From assembly GCF_036763085.1 (NCBI RefSeq), contig NZ_JBAIYU010000010.1:1-64000 (forward strand): DNA of 64,000 bases, given 5' to 3'. The position numbers and the translations under genes are program-made. Numbering within the stretch: position 1 is the stretch's first letter; each line of letters starts with the position of its first letter. Shown one piece after another: positions 9,263-17,283 of this stretch. A model generated the notes under the pieces. It made no database searches and was not told where the DNA came from. It saw only the letters and a list, made by a program, of their open reading frames with translations. Origin of the DNA: JBAIYU01 sp036763085. GTDB lineage: Bacteria > Bacillota > Negativicutes > DSM-1736 > Dendrosporobacteraceae.

Positions 9263-11812
9263 TTATTTCTTATATGCTGTTCCTTTTAGCGGCAAATCGT
9301 ATCTGTGTTGTTTATCAAAGTTGTAATAAGCAGAGGCTACTGCTGGAGCTATTGGTATAGCAGCAATCTCCCCTACACCCTTAGCTCCATATGCCAGTTC
9401 AGAAGGGCTTTTCTCTATTATAATAGTCTCAATTTCAGGCATATCGATCGATCTAAATAAACCTAAGGTTCCATATTTCACCTGAGGAACACTATTCTTT
9501 AAGGGAAAATCTTCTTTCAGCGCATATCCAAGCCCCATTGCGATTGCACCTTCGATCTGTCCTTCAATTGCTTTAGGATTGATAGCCTTTCCAACATCAT
9601 GGGCAGCCGTAACTTTTTTAACTTTGCCCTTTTCATTCAATATCACAACATGAGTTGCATAACTATATGCTACGTGGCTTATTGGGTTGGTTTTTTTTGA
9701 GTCTAGCCGATCAGTACTTCCCAAAAACTCACCATAAAACACTTGACCTTCAAGCTCCAACAATGTTTTGTCAGCTACAGCCTTCCGGAGAGCTAAAGCA
9801 GCTTGCCGAGCGGCTTCTCCGGTAAATAGTGTTTGCCTGGACGCTGTTGTTGTTCCTGCATCAGGTGTCTGCCAAGTATCTGGTGCCGCTACTTCTATTA
9901 AATTTAATGGTACACCCGACGTCTCACAAACTATCTGAGACACAATAGTCGCTAATCCCTGGCCAATGCAGGCGGCACTAGTCAGCACAGTAACTTTTCC
10001 ATTATTCACTTGTAGTTTAACTCTGGATATATCGGACAGACCTACCCCAATACCCGTATTTTTCATAGCACAAGCTATTCCAGCATAACTCGCATTCTCA
10101 AATTCTTCCTTTACGGCTAGAAGAGTTTCCTTGATTGCAGTTCCAGCATCACAAATTTGCCCGGTAGCATTAACCACTCCTGGTTCAAGTGCATTTCGAT
10201 AACGCATCTCCCAAGGAGATATCCCTGCCTCACGGGCCAAAAAATCCATGTTTAACTCACAAGCAAAAGCAGCCTGAGTAACTCCAAAGCCTCTGAACGC
10301 ACCAGCAGGAGGATTGTTTGTATAAACACATAAACCTTCAATGTCAATATTAGCTACAGCATACGGTCCGGCAATATGGGTACAAGCCCGTTGCAGTACT
10401 GCTGGTCCAAGCGATGCATAGGCTCCTGTATCGGCAATAATACGAGCAATTACTGCTGTAATCATTCCGTCTTTATCACAGGCTGTAGTTAATTCTAATT
10501 CCATTGCATGTCGTTTAGGATGGACAAGTATACTTTCTTGGCGACTTAGCGTAAGTTTAACTGGTTTTCCTGTCTTTTGAGCCAGCAAAGCGGCATGATG
10601 CTGAACGCTCAGATCTTCTTTTCCGCCAAAGCCGCCGCCTACTAGCTTACTCACCACTCGCACCTTATCAGCAGGAAGTCCTAGAATAGCCATAATGCCG
10701 TGCTGATCCTCATAAACGCTTTGACTGCCTACATAAACAGTAAGACAGCCCTCCTTTTCCGGTACAGCTACCGCACTTTCCGGCTCCATGAATGCATGCT
10801 CGCTAAAGGGTGTGGTGTACCGCTTACTGACAACGTGCGCCGCTTTTTTCAAAGCTTGCTTAGTATCACCGCGGCGAATTTCAGTTTTACTAAGTAAATT
10901 TCCGTTAGGATGAATGCTATATGCTCCTTGGGTTAAGGCCTCAGAAGGTGAGGTGAGAGGTTCAAGTTCCTCATATATAACGTCAATCAAATCTGCAGCC
11001 TGCCTAGCTAAACTTTTTGATTTAGCAGCAACCAAGGCAATTGCATCACCAATGTAGCGAGTTTCTTCACCGACTGCTACTAGTGCAGGCCAGTCTTTCG
11101 CAATAAAGCCCCAATATCGCTGTCCAGGAATGTCCTCCGCTGTAATAACAGCTTCAACTCCCGGAGCAGCCTTAGCTGCACTGATATCTATCTTTTTGAC
11201 TAAAGCTCTAGGAAACTTTGTCCTTAGAACTGCCCCATATAACATACCTTCTATATACATATCATCGACATACTGACCTGTTCCAAGTGTTTTTTCAACT
11301 GCATCCACACGTTGTACACTTATGCCCACGCCACACTTATTTAAGGGTTGGGCCGATATTTCTCCTCTCAGTCGCTGCGCTGCTAAAAGAATAGCTTGCT
11401 CAATTTTCACGTACCCTGTACAACGGCAGATATTACCTCGTATTGCCTCTTTGATATCCTTATTTGTCGGATTACTTTTCTGGTCTAATAATGCTTTGGC
11501 GCTTATTACCATACCAGGAATGCAAAATCCGCATTGTACTGCTCCAGCCTCGGCAAAAGCCCAGGAATAAATTTCCTTTTCGCGCTCAGCCAATCCTTCA
11601 ACAGTAAGGATCTTTTTTTCGTTCAATTTGGCTGTTGTAAGTAAACAAGCCCGTTGAGCTTTTCCGTTAACTATTACCATACAAGCTCCGCAAGCCCCTT
11701 CACCGCAGCCATTCTTTAGTGAGGTAATCTGAAGTTCGTCCCTCAAATACTCAAGCAGATTGATATCTTTGTCAATTCGGTATTCCAGACCGTTAATAGT
11801 TAATACAGACAT
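9263..11812 (-). CDS. selenium-dependent-type xanthine dehydrogenase (2Fe-2S/Mo fusion)
   Basis: This 849-aa protein fuses an N-terminal 2Fe-2S domain pair to a molybdopterin hydroxylase domain. Plant-type cluster Cys lie in NGCGEGACGACMV plus a later Cys (about residues 34-56); the second cluster is CGFC near 96 and CRCTGY near 131. The Mo domain carries VGGGFGGKEDL, GAFRGFGVTQ and the catalytic-Glu motif GAKGVGEIAAIP near residue 805. Length and fused layout match the family annotated as selenium-dependent xanthine dehydrogenase, whose labile Se is a cofactor, not selenocysteine. No FAD subunit is attached, so the electron partner is unknown. It is the last gene of the ygeY-ygeW-arcC series. 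Confidence 0.9.
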   Translation of the reverse strand: MSVLTINGLEYRIDKDINLLEYLRDELQITSLKNGCGEGACGACMVIVNGKAQRACLLTTAKLNEKKILTVEGLAEREKEIYSWAFAEAGAVQCGFCIPGMVISAKALLDQKSNPTNKDIKEAIRGNICRCTGYVKIEQAILLAAQRLRGEISAQPLNKCGVGISVQRVDAVEKTLGTGQYVDDMYIEGMLYGAVLRTKFPRALVKKIDISAAKAAPGVEAVITAEDIPGQRYWGFIAKDWPALVAVGEETRYIGDAIALVAAKSKSLARQAADLIDVIYEELEPLTSPSEALTQGAYSIHPNGNLLSKTEIRRGDTKQALKKAAHVVSKRYTTPFSEHAFMEPESAVAVPEKEGCLTVYVGSQSVYEDQHGIMAILGLPADKVRVVSKLVGGGFGGKEDLSVQHHAALLAQKTGKPVKLTLSRQESILVHPKRHAMELELTTACDKDGMITAVIARIIADTGAYASLGPAVLQRACTHIAGPYAVANIDIEGLCVYTNNPPAGAFRGFGVTQAAFACELNMDFLAREAGISPWEMRYRNALEPGVVNATGQICDAGTAIKETLLAVKEEFENASYAGIACAMKNTGIGVGLSDISRVKLQVNNGKVTVLTSAACIGQGLATIVSQIVCETSGVPLNLIEVAAPDTWQTPDAGTTTASRQTLFTGEAARQAALALRKAVADKTLLELEGQVFYGEFLGSTDRLDSKKTNPISHVAYSYATHVVILNEKGKVKKVTAAHDVGKAINPKAIEGQIEGAIAMGLGYALKEDFPLKNSVPQVKYGTLGLFRSIDMPEIETIIIEKSPSELAYGAKGVGEIAAIPIAPAVASAYYNFDKQHRYDLPLKGTAYKK

Positions 11813-11924
11813 AGGAGCGCCCCCTTAAAGATTTAAAAAGGTCTGCGCATTGCTAATAGTCGTTAATAGAGATTAGGACGTAAGTTTGCCTAAGTTTAAT
11901 TCAAACCTACGTCCCAGCATGTTA

Positions 11925-12875
11925 TTAGGGGTAAATATGAGTACCGGCTTGTTCTGCCAGCGCGGCTTCTAAACTCTCCGGGTTAGTTATAATAGCTTTT
12001 TTCCCGCCCTTTTCAAGGAAACATATAACTGCCTGAATTTTTGGAAGCATACTTCCGGGAGCAAAATGATTCTCAGTGACATATTGTTTGAGCTGAGCCA
12101 GTGTTACTCTATCCAATGCAAGCTCATCATGTTTTCCATAGTTTAAAAAGACTTTAGGAACACCTGTTGAAATAATAAGAACGTCAGCATCTACCTGGGT
12201 AGCTAGTAAACTTGAAGCAAAGTCTTTATCAATAACCGCATCTACTCCAACTAGTGTGCCATCAGCTTGGCGAACGACGGGGATACCACCTCCGCCGACA
12301 CTAACTACGCAGTATCCCTGATTGGTTAATAATTTTACAGCCTCTGTTTCGACTATCTCCTGCGGTACGGGCGATGGAACTACCCGGCGATATCCTCGCC
12401 CTGCGTCATTAACCAATACCCAATCCGGATTGGTTTGTGCAAGCATTTTTGCCTGATCTTGGGTGAAAAATGAGCCGATAGGTTTAGTAGGATTGCTAAA
12501 AGCAGGATCAGCAGCAGAGACAACAACCTGTGTTACGATGGTTACGGCAGCTTTTGCAATACCACGTTTTTTAAACTCATTATCCATAGCTTGCTGAATT
12601 TGGTAACCAATTGCCCCTTGAGTATCTGCTCCACAATTTACAAGAGGTACATGATGCATTCTAGCAACTTCGCTGGCTATTTCCGACCGTCGGAGGATGA
12701 AGCCTACCTGTGGACCATTCCCATGGGTAATGATGACCTCATATCCTTGTTCAATCATACTGGTAATATGTTTTGCTGTTTCACAAACAGCATCATATTG
12801 ATCCTGCACCGTTTGGTGGACGTTGTCGCGGATAAGCGAGTTTCCGCCTATAGCTACAACCGCCAGCTTATTCAT
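11925..12875 (-). CDS. arcC: carbamate kinase
   Basis: Carbamate kinase transfers phosphate from carbamoyl phosphate to ADP, giving ATP, CO2 and ammonia. The 316-aa length is standard. Motifs: VVAIGGNSLIRD at the N-terminus and THGNGPQVGFILRR near residue 50, both part of the amino acid kinase fold. It starts 2 nt after the stop of ygeW, so the two are almost certainly co-translated. Context suggests it acts as the ATP-yielding step of purine degradation (E. coli YqeA role) rather than arginine fermentation; no arginine deiminase genes are present. Confidence 0.95.
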   Translation of the reverse strand: MNKLAVVAIGGNSLIRDNVHQTVQDQYDAVCETAKHITSMIEQGYEVIITHGNGPQVGFILRRSEIASEVARMHHVPLVNCGADTQGAIGYQIQQAMDNEFKKRGIAKAAVTIVTQVVVSAADPAFSNPTKPIGSFFTQDQAKMLAQTNPDWVLVNDAGRGYRRVVPSPVPQEIVETEAVKLLTNQGYCVVSVGGGGIPVVRQADGTLVGVDAVIDKDFASSLLATQVDADVLIISTGVPKVFLNYGKHDELALDRVTLAQLKQYVTENHFAPGSMLPKIQAVICFLEKGGKKAIITNPESLEAALAEQAGTHIYP

Positions 12876-12877
12876 AC

Positions 12878-13882
12878 TTATCGACCACCCATCAATAAAG
12901 TCATAACGCCTTTAGCAGTGTGAAGGCGGTTTTCAGCCTCGTCATATACAATTGAATGGGGACCATCAATAACAGAATCCTCGACTTCGTTATTTCTATC
13001 AGCCGGTAGAGCGTGCATATACATTACGTCTTTATCTGCTATTGCCATCTTAGCCTCAGTACATTTCCAGCTTCTGTTGGCTATTAGCTTATCATCAATT
13101 ACTTTTGTGGCCCCGGAAAGTGCTGCCCCAGTCTGGTCAGTTACCCAGTTGCCCCAATTTTTAGGAATTACGATGTGAGCTCCCCGATACGCTTCTTCCT
13201 CATTATCAGTGATCGTTACAGTACCGCCATAGCGGGCAGCGTTAGCTTTAGCCTTTTCAATTACCCAATCTGGCAGCTCCCAGCCCTTAGGATGAGCTAA
13301 TGTTACATCCATTCCATACCGAGGAAATAGCAGGACCTGGGATACTGGAACTGAAATTGGCTTTTTATGACTTTCCGCATAGGCCCAAATTATAGATACT
13401 TTAACTCTTTTTAGATCGCCAATTTTTTCTTTCATTGTCATCAGATCGGCTAAAGCCTGGAATGGATGATATAAATCGCACTGAAGATTCATAATAGGCA
13501 CTGTTGACCACTGAGCCATTTCATTTAAATATTTGTTACCGCGTTCCCAGTTGCAATAACGGCAGGCAATTGCGTGGCCAAAGCGGGAAAGAATTATTGC
13601 TGTATCTTTAGCACTTTCACCATGGGCAATCTGCATGCTGCTAGAATCTAGAAATCCAGCATGACCACCTAGCTGAGCTAAGCCTGCTTCCATTGAATTG
13701 CGAGTGCGTGTAGATTGCTCAAAAAACATCATAAACATCGTCTGAGATTGAAGATATGGAGTAGGCACACCCATAGCAAACTTCTTTTTAAGGTCAAAAG
13801 ACGCTTCTAACATTGTGTCTACTTCTTCTTTGTTAAAATCCTCAAGATCGATGAAGTGTTTACCCCGAAATACTGAATGCAC
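12878..13882 (-). CDS. ygeW: knotted carbamoyltransferase YgeW
   Basis: ATC/OTC-fold carbamoyltransferase of 334 aa. The carbamoyl-phosphate-binding motif STRTRNS (about residues 57-63) replaces the usual STRTR(T/S). HPFQALADL near residue 139 is the HPxQ motif, and MHALPADR near residue 289 the C-terminal signature. AYAESHKKPIS near 167 marks the YgeW type. E. coli YgeW is somewhat longer at the N-terminus. Its substrate was long unknown; in this island it probably phosphorolyses a ureido compound derived from purine, feeding carbamoyl phosphate to the adjacent kinase. GTG start with GGGGGA seven nt ahead. Confidence 0.94.
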   Translation of the reverse strand: MHSVFRGKHFIDLEDFNKEEVDTMLEASFDLKKKFAMGVPTPYLQSQTMFMMFFEQSTRTRNSMEAGLAQLGGHAGFLDSSSMQIAHGESAKDTAIILSRFGHAIACRYCNWERGNKYLNEMAQWSTVPIMNLQCDLYHPFQALADLMTMKEKIGDLKRVKVSIIWAYAESHKKPISVPVSQVLLFPRYGMDVTLAHPKGWELPDWVIEKAKANAARYGGTVTITDNEEEAYRGAHIVIPKNWGNWVTDQTGAALSGATKVIDDKLIANRSWKCTEAKMAIADKDVMYMHALPADRNNEVEDSVIDGPHSIVYDEAENRLHTAKGVMTLLMGGR

Positions 13883-13937
13883 TGTAAAGTCCCCCTTAAT
13901 TTATAATAAATATCTTTGGCTTATATCTAACTTGGAG

Positions 13938-15182
13938 CTATTTAACTAAATTAGCTGTGCTTTCTGGCATTTTGGCAGCGTATTGCTTTACATATATCAA
14001 TGGAATTACAGCATACATAGCTGTTGCATCAACTAATTCTTTTTTCCAAGTACGCTCATTTGGTGCATGAGCCTGATCTTCATGACCAGGTCCAAAACCA
14101 ATACAAGGAATACCATAACGCCCCATTATTGAGACACCATTTGTCGAAAAGGTCCATTTATCAACAACTGGAGAACGATCAAACAGACCCTGATAAGCAT
14201 CCTCTAGCGTAGAGCATACAGGATGACCCTCTTCAATAAGCCAGGTTGGGAAGTAGGCATCTGTGGGATAAACCAAGCCAGTATAGGACGGGCGTTCGTA
14301 GGTATACATTTCAACCTTTGCGTCAGCTGCCTTTACACTAGGCAAGTTTCGTATCTGACTTAGTGCAAGTTCAGCATCTTCGCCGTCAGTCAAACGCCTA
14401 TCAATGGATATCCAGCAGCTATCTGCAACCGCACAGCGCGACGGCGATGTATGGAAAATTTCTGAAACTGTAAGACTTCCTTTTCCCAGAAACTCATGAT
14501 GTTGAAGATTCTCATGCAAGGCACGCAGTTCACTTAGTATTGGTGCCATTTTATAGATAGCATTATCGCCGCGTTCTGGAGCAGAGCCATGGCAGCTAAC
14601 GCCTTTTGCGGCCACTTTAATTTCCATACGCCCTCTTTGTCCGCGATAAATCTTTCCATCTGTTGGCTCAGTAATCACAACAAAATCCGGGCGCAATTTA
14701 TCTTCATTGATTATGTACTGCCAGCAAAGACCATCGCAGTCTTCCTCTTGAACTGAACCGACAATCACCAGCGTGTAATCATCTTCAAGACCTAATTCTT
14801 TAATGATTTTTCCGGCATATACCATGGAAGCCATACCGCCCAACTGATCGCTGGCTCCCCGTCCGATAATAATTTCGTCATCCTCATAGCCTTCATAGGG
14901 GTGATATTCCCAATTAGCAATATTACCAATACCGACCGTGTCAATATGAGCATCCATAGCGATAACATTCTTACCGGAACCGATATAGCCTAATATGTTG
15001 CCCATCGGATCAATTTCGATATGATCGAAACCAACCTTTTCCATTTCTTCCTTAATGCGTAACACGACTTGACTTTCACCGCAGCTTTCGCCAGGTATTG
15101 AAATTAAATCTCGTAAAAACCTCGATATATCCGGCTTATATTTTTCTGCCATTTTAAGCACCTGTGAAAATGTCTGTTCCAA
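13938..15182 (-). CDS. ygeY: YgeY family M20 metallohydrolase
   Basis: A 414-aa M20 peptidase/deacylase-fold enzyme that matches the E. coli YgeY sequence I recall nearly end to end. Metal-site segments are MDAHIDTVGIGN near residue 75, GRGASDQLGG near 107, and QEEDCDGLCWQYI near 143 with the catalytic Glu. FGPGHEDQAHAPNE near 373 supplies the last His. It probably hydrolyses an amide or ureido bond of a purine ring-opening product. TTG at 15182 has GGAAGGGG nine nt ahead; ATG 15152 with AGGTG is an alternative. Confidence 0.93.
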   Translation of the reverse strand: MEQTFSQVLKMAEKYKPDISRFLRDLISIPGESCGESQVVLRIKEEMEKVGFDHIEIDPMGNILGYIGSGKNVIAMDAHIDTVGIGNIANWEYHPYEGYEDDEIIIGRGASDQLGGMASMVYAGKIIKELGLEDDYTLVIVGSVQEEDCDGLCWQYIINEDKLRPDFVVITEPTDGKIYRGQRGRMEIKVAAKGVSCHGSAPERGDNAIYKMAPILSELRALHENLQHHEFLGKGSLTVSEIFHTSPSRCAVADSCWISIDRRLTDGEDAELALSQIRNLPSVKAADAKVEMYTYERPSYTGLVYPTDAYFPTWLIEEGHPVCSTLEDAYQGLFDRSPVVDKWTFSTNGVSIMGRYGIPCIGFGPGHEDQAHAPNERTWKKELVDATAMYAVIPLIYVKQYAAKMPESTANLVK

Positions 15183-15240
15183 AGTTTAGATCCCCTTCCT
15201 CTTAAAGATTTGTAGGTCAAAACCTTATAAAGTAAGACTT

Positions 15241-15347
15241 GATTCAGATGGAGTTGCCAGTGCCCTTTGGGTATAACTCCATCTGAATCTTAGTCGCTCT
15301 GATCCAGGGACTTAGCCGCTCGCCTGTGCCCTTTGGGTATAGAGCGG
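15241..15347. repeat. twin hairpins sharing the core GTGCCCTTTGGGTATA
   Basis: Two adjacent hairpins lie between the permease gene and ygeY. The first has a perfect 15-bp stem (15241-15255 with 15275-15289); the second a shorter CCGCTC/GAGCGG stem (15316-15321 with 15342-15347). Both carry the identical 16-nt core, at 15260-15275 and 15326-15341, while the stems differ in sequence, so the core is conserved and the stems covary. They sit inside a likely transcript. See findings. Confidence 0.7.
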
Positions 15348-15377
15348 GTTAGTCATCGGATAATTTTGTTTTAACGC

Positions 15378-16709
15378 CTAATTTAGCGTTTCACTACTAG
15401 CCTTAGCAGACTGTTCTGTTCCATTTAATACTGCGTTTAATACTATTGCAGCAATACTTCCTGCTGTAATTCCGCTGTGCAAGATAACTTGAGCCCAGCT
15501 TGGGAAGCTATGATAGAAACTTGGGACCGCGAGTGTTATCATGCCTATTCCAATACTAATTGCTACGACCATGATATTGTGGGTGCCGTCGAATTGAACT
15601 TTAGATAGGGTTTTTATGCCGCTGGCAGCTACCATGCCAAACATTGCAATGCCCGCTCCACCAAGTACAGGACTAGGGATAGAAGCAATTATCGCCGCTA
15701 ATTTAGGAAATAACCCTAAAACAACCAATATTGCGCCGGCGGCAGCAACAACATAACGGCTCTTAACTCTTGTCAAACCAACGAGTCCGACGTTTTGAGC
15801 AAAGGCGGTGTATGGGAAACTATTTAAAATACCCCCAAGCATTGTCGAAAAACCATCAGCTCTTAAGCATCTGCTTAAATCATCTTGAGTTATAGGTTTC
15901 TCGATTATTTCACCAATGGCGATACAATCGCCGGTCGTTTCGGTCATAACAACCAACATTACTAAAACCATCGCAACAATTGATGCAAAATCAAAGGTCG
16001 GCATCCCAAATGCAAAAGGTGTAGTAATACCTATCCACGCGGCAGTCGGCACTTGTGAGAAGTTAACTACCCCAAAAGGAATTGCAATGATTGTGCCGCA
16101 AATTAGACCTAAAAGAACGGCAATGTTACTTAAAAATCCTTTAAAGCGGCGGTAAAAGAATAAAACCAACACAAGAGTTATAAGTGCCAGAACAATATAA
16201 TTGGCGCTTGCAAAATCCTTTGCTGCTGGATTTCCGCCCCCGGCCCATCTAACAGCGACAGGCATCAGCGTAATACCGATTATCGTTATAATTGTTCCGG
16301 TTACAACAGGTGGGAAAAACCTTAGCAGGCGGCTGAAATAAGGAGCAATCAAGAAAGTAACAATACCGGCGACAATGATTGAGCCGTAAATCCCTGTTAA
16401 GCCATGAGTCTTACCGATAATTATCATCGGTGTAACAGCAGCAAAAGTTACCCCCTGAATGATTGGTATTCTAATCCCCATCTTCCAGAACCCCAGTGTT
16501 TGAATAAGTGTAGCTATCCCGCAGGTAAATAGATCCGCATTAATAAGATAAATAAGTTGCTCATGTGACAAACCAAGGGCGTTTGCAACTATAAGCGGAA
16601 CTGCTACAGCTCCAGCATACATTGCTAAAACGTGTTGTAAGCCATAGGTAAACAATTGGCCAAATGGGAGCATCTCATCAACCGGGTGGCGAAATTCCTG
16701 ATCATGCAT
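15378..16709 (-). CDS. NCS2 family xanthine/uracil permease
   Basis: Integral membrane transporter of about 443 aa with a dozen or more hydrophobic segments. NCS2 features include YGLQHVLAMYAGAVAVPLIV near residue 28 and the signature ETTGDCIAIGEI near 261. NCS2 carriers import xanthine, urate or uracil with H+ or Na+. Position in the purine island, directly behind a sigma-54 promoter at 16797-16812, favours xanthine or urate. ATG 16709 has AGAGGTGA five nt ahead and is preferred over GTG 16718, which lies inside that RBS. Confidence 0.92.
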   Translation of the reverse strand: MHDQEFRHPVDEMLPFGQLFTYGLQHVLAMYAGAVAVPLIVANALGLSHEQLIYLINADLFTCGIATLIQTLGFWKMGIRIPIIQGVTFAAVTPMIIIGKTHGLTGIYGSIIVAGIVTFLIAPYFSRLLRFFPPVVTGTIITIIGITLMPVAVRWAGGGNPAAKDFASANYIVLALITLVLVLFFYRRFKGFLSNIAVLLGLICGTIIAIPFGVVNFSQVPTAAWIGITTPFAFGMPTFDFASIVAMVLVMLVVMTETTGDCIAIGEIIEKPITQDDLSRCLRADGFSTMLGGILNSFPYTAFAQNVGLVGLTRVKSRYVVAAAGAILVVLGLFPKLAAIIASIPSPVLGGAGIAMFGMVAASGIKTLSKVQFDGTHNIMVVAISIGIGMITLAVPSFYHSFPSWAQVILHSGITAGSIAAIVLNAVLNGTEQSAKASSETLN

Positions 16710-16796
16710 TTTTCTCACCTCTTTTTACTTTTAGGGCACCCGTGGCATAGTCGAAAACCTCTATGTTACTCTTTACGCTTCACAAATATCTTCTAT

Positions 16797-16812
16797 TGCA
16801 AAATTTATGCCA
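16797..16812 (-). promoter_or_regulatory. sigma-54 promoter of the permease-ygeY-ygeW operon
   Basis: The minus strand reads TGGCATAAATTTTGCA, with GG and GC exactly 10 nt apart, as sigma-54 (-24/-12) promoters require. It faces the permease gene 88 bp downstream. A sigma-54 activator gene lies just upstream. Confidence 0.8.
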
Positions 16813-17114
16813 GAGAATAGGTTGTCAGCACACCAAAATTACGTCAAATTCAGAGAAAACCCGTCTTTCATCGCGCAATAAAATTTCTAGTTTATTCATG
16901 CTTATAAAAATGCAGGCGTTCTTTCGCAACCAAGGCTAGATAAAGGCATTATTATAAGCGTAAGTCAGCGCTAGCGTTGGAGCATTAATTATGCATTTAC
17001 CTAGCCTGTTCAACTAATAAAGAAAATGCGACTTGCACCGAGTCTAGCGAACATCGAAGGCCAATACTCAATACTTATCTTTGTTTTTAAGAATGTTATT
17101 TTTTTCTGATAGAA

Positions 17115-17162
17115 TAAAAAAAGCGATGCCGCCTAGGGAATAATTCCTAGATTGCATCGTTT
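17115..17162 (-). terminator. terminator of the sigma-54 regulator gene
   Basis: On the minus strand CGATGC and an inner CTAGG pair with their complements across a short AT loop, then a run of seven T follows. It lies about 120 bp past the stop of the regulator gene. Confidence 0.8.
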
Positions 17163-17259
17163 TCGTTATTTCAGAGTTTCGCCTATTCTCAAAATGCTAC
17201 AAACGTCTCATTAATCAAACTCATAATTCACTGTTATATTTGGACGTTTTTAGCATCAA

Positions 17260-17272
17260 TCTCAATTTGATA
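17260..17272. promoter_or_regulatory. candidate activator site TCTCAATTTGATA
   Basis: An imperfect inverted repeat (TCTCA-N3-TGATA). Two closely related sites occur between the divergent sigma-54 promoters at 32.5-32.8 kb. It is about 450 bp upstream of the permease promoter, so a role as enhancer is possible but unproven. Confidence 0.35.
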
Positions 17273-17283
17273 CAAAGGTCGCT

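Larger units (their letters stand above)
16813..17283. other. intergenic region upstream of the permease promoter
   Basis: About 470 bp with no credible gene. It contains the terminator of the regulator gene (17115-17162), one candidate activator site (17260-17272), an imperfect inverted repeat of GCTTATAA-type ends around 16899-16960, and near 17028-17060 a degenerate stretch (GACTTGCACCGAGTC) resembling the dispersed repeat at 43.9 and 62.9 kb. Confidence 0.55.

Noticed and set aside
9263..11812. Selenocysteine (in-frame TGA) in the xanthine dehydrogenase
   Set aside because: The frame is open without internal TGA, and this family uses a non-protein selenium cofactor.
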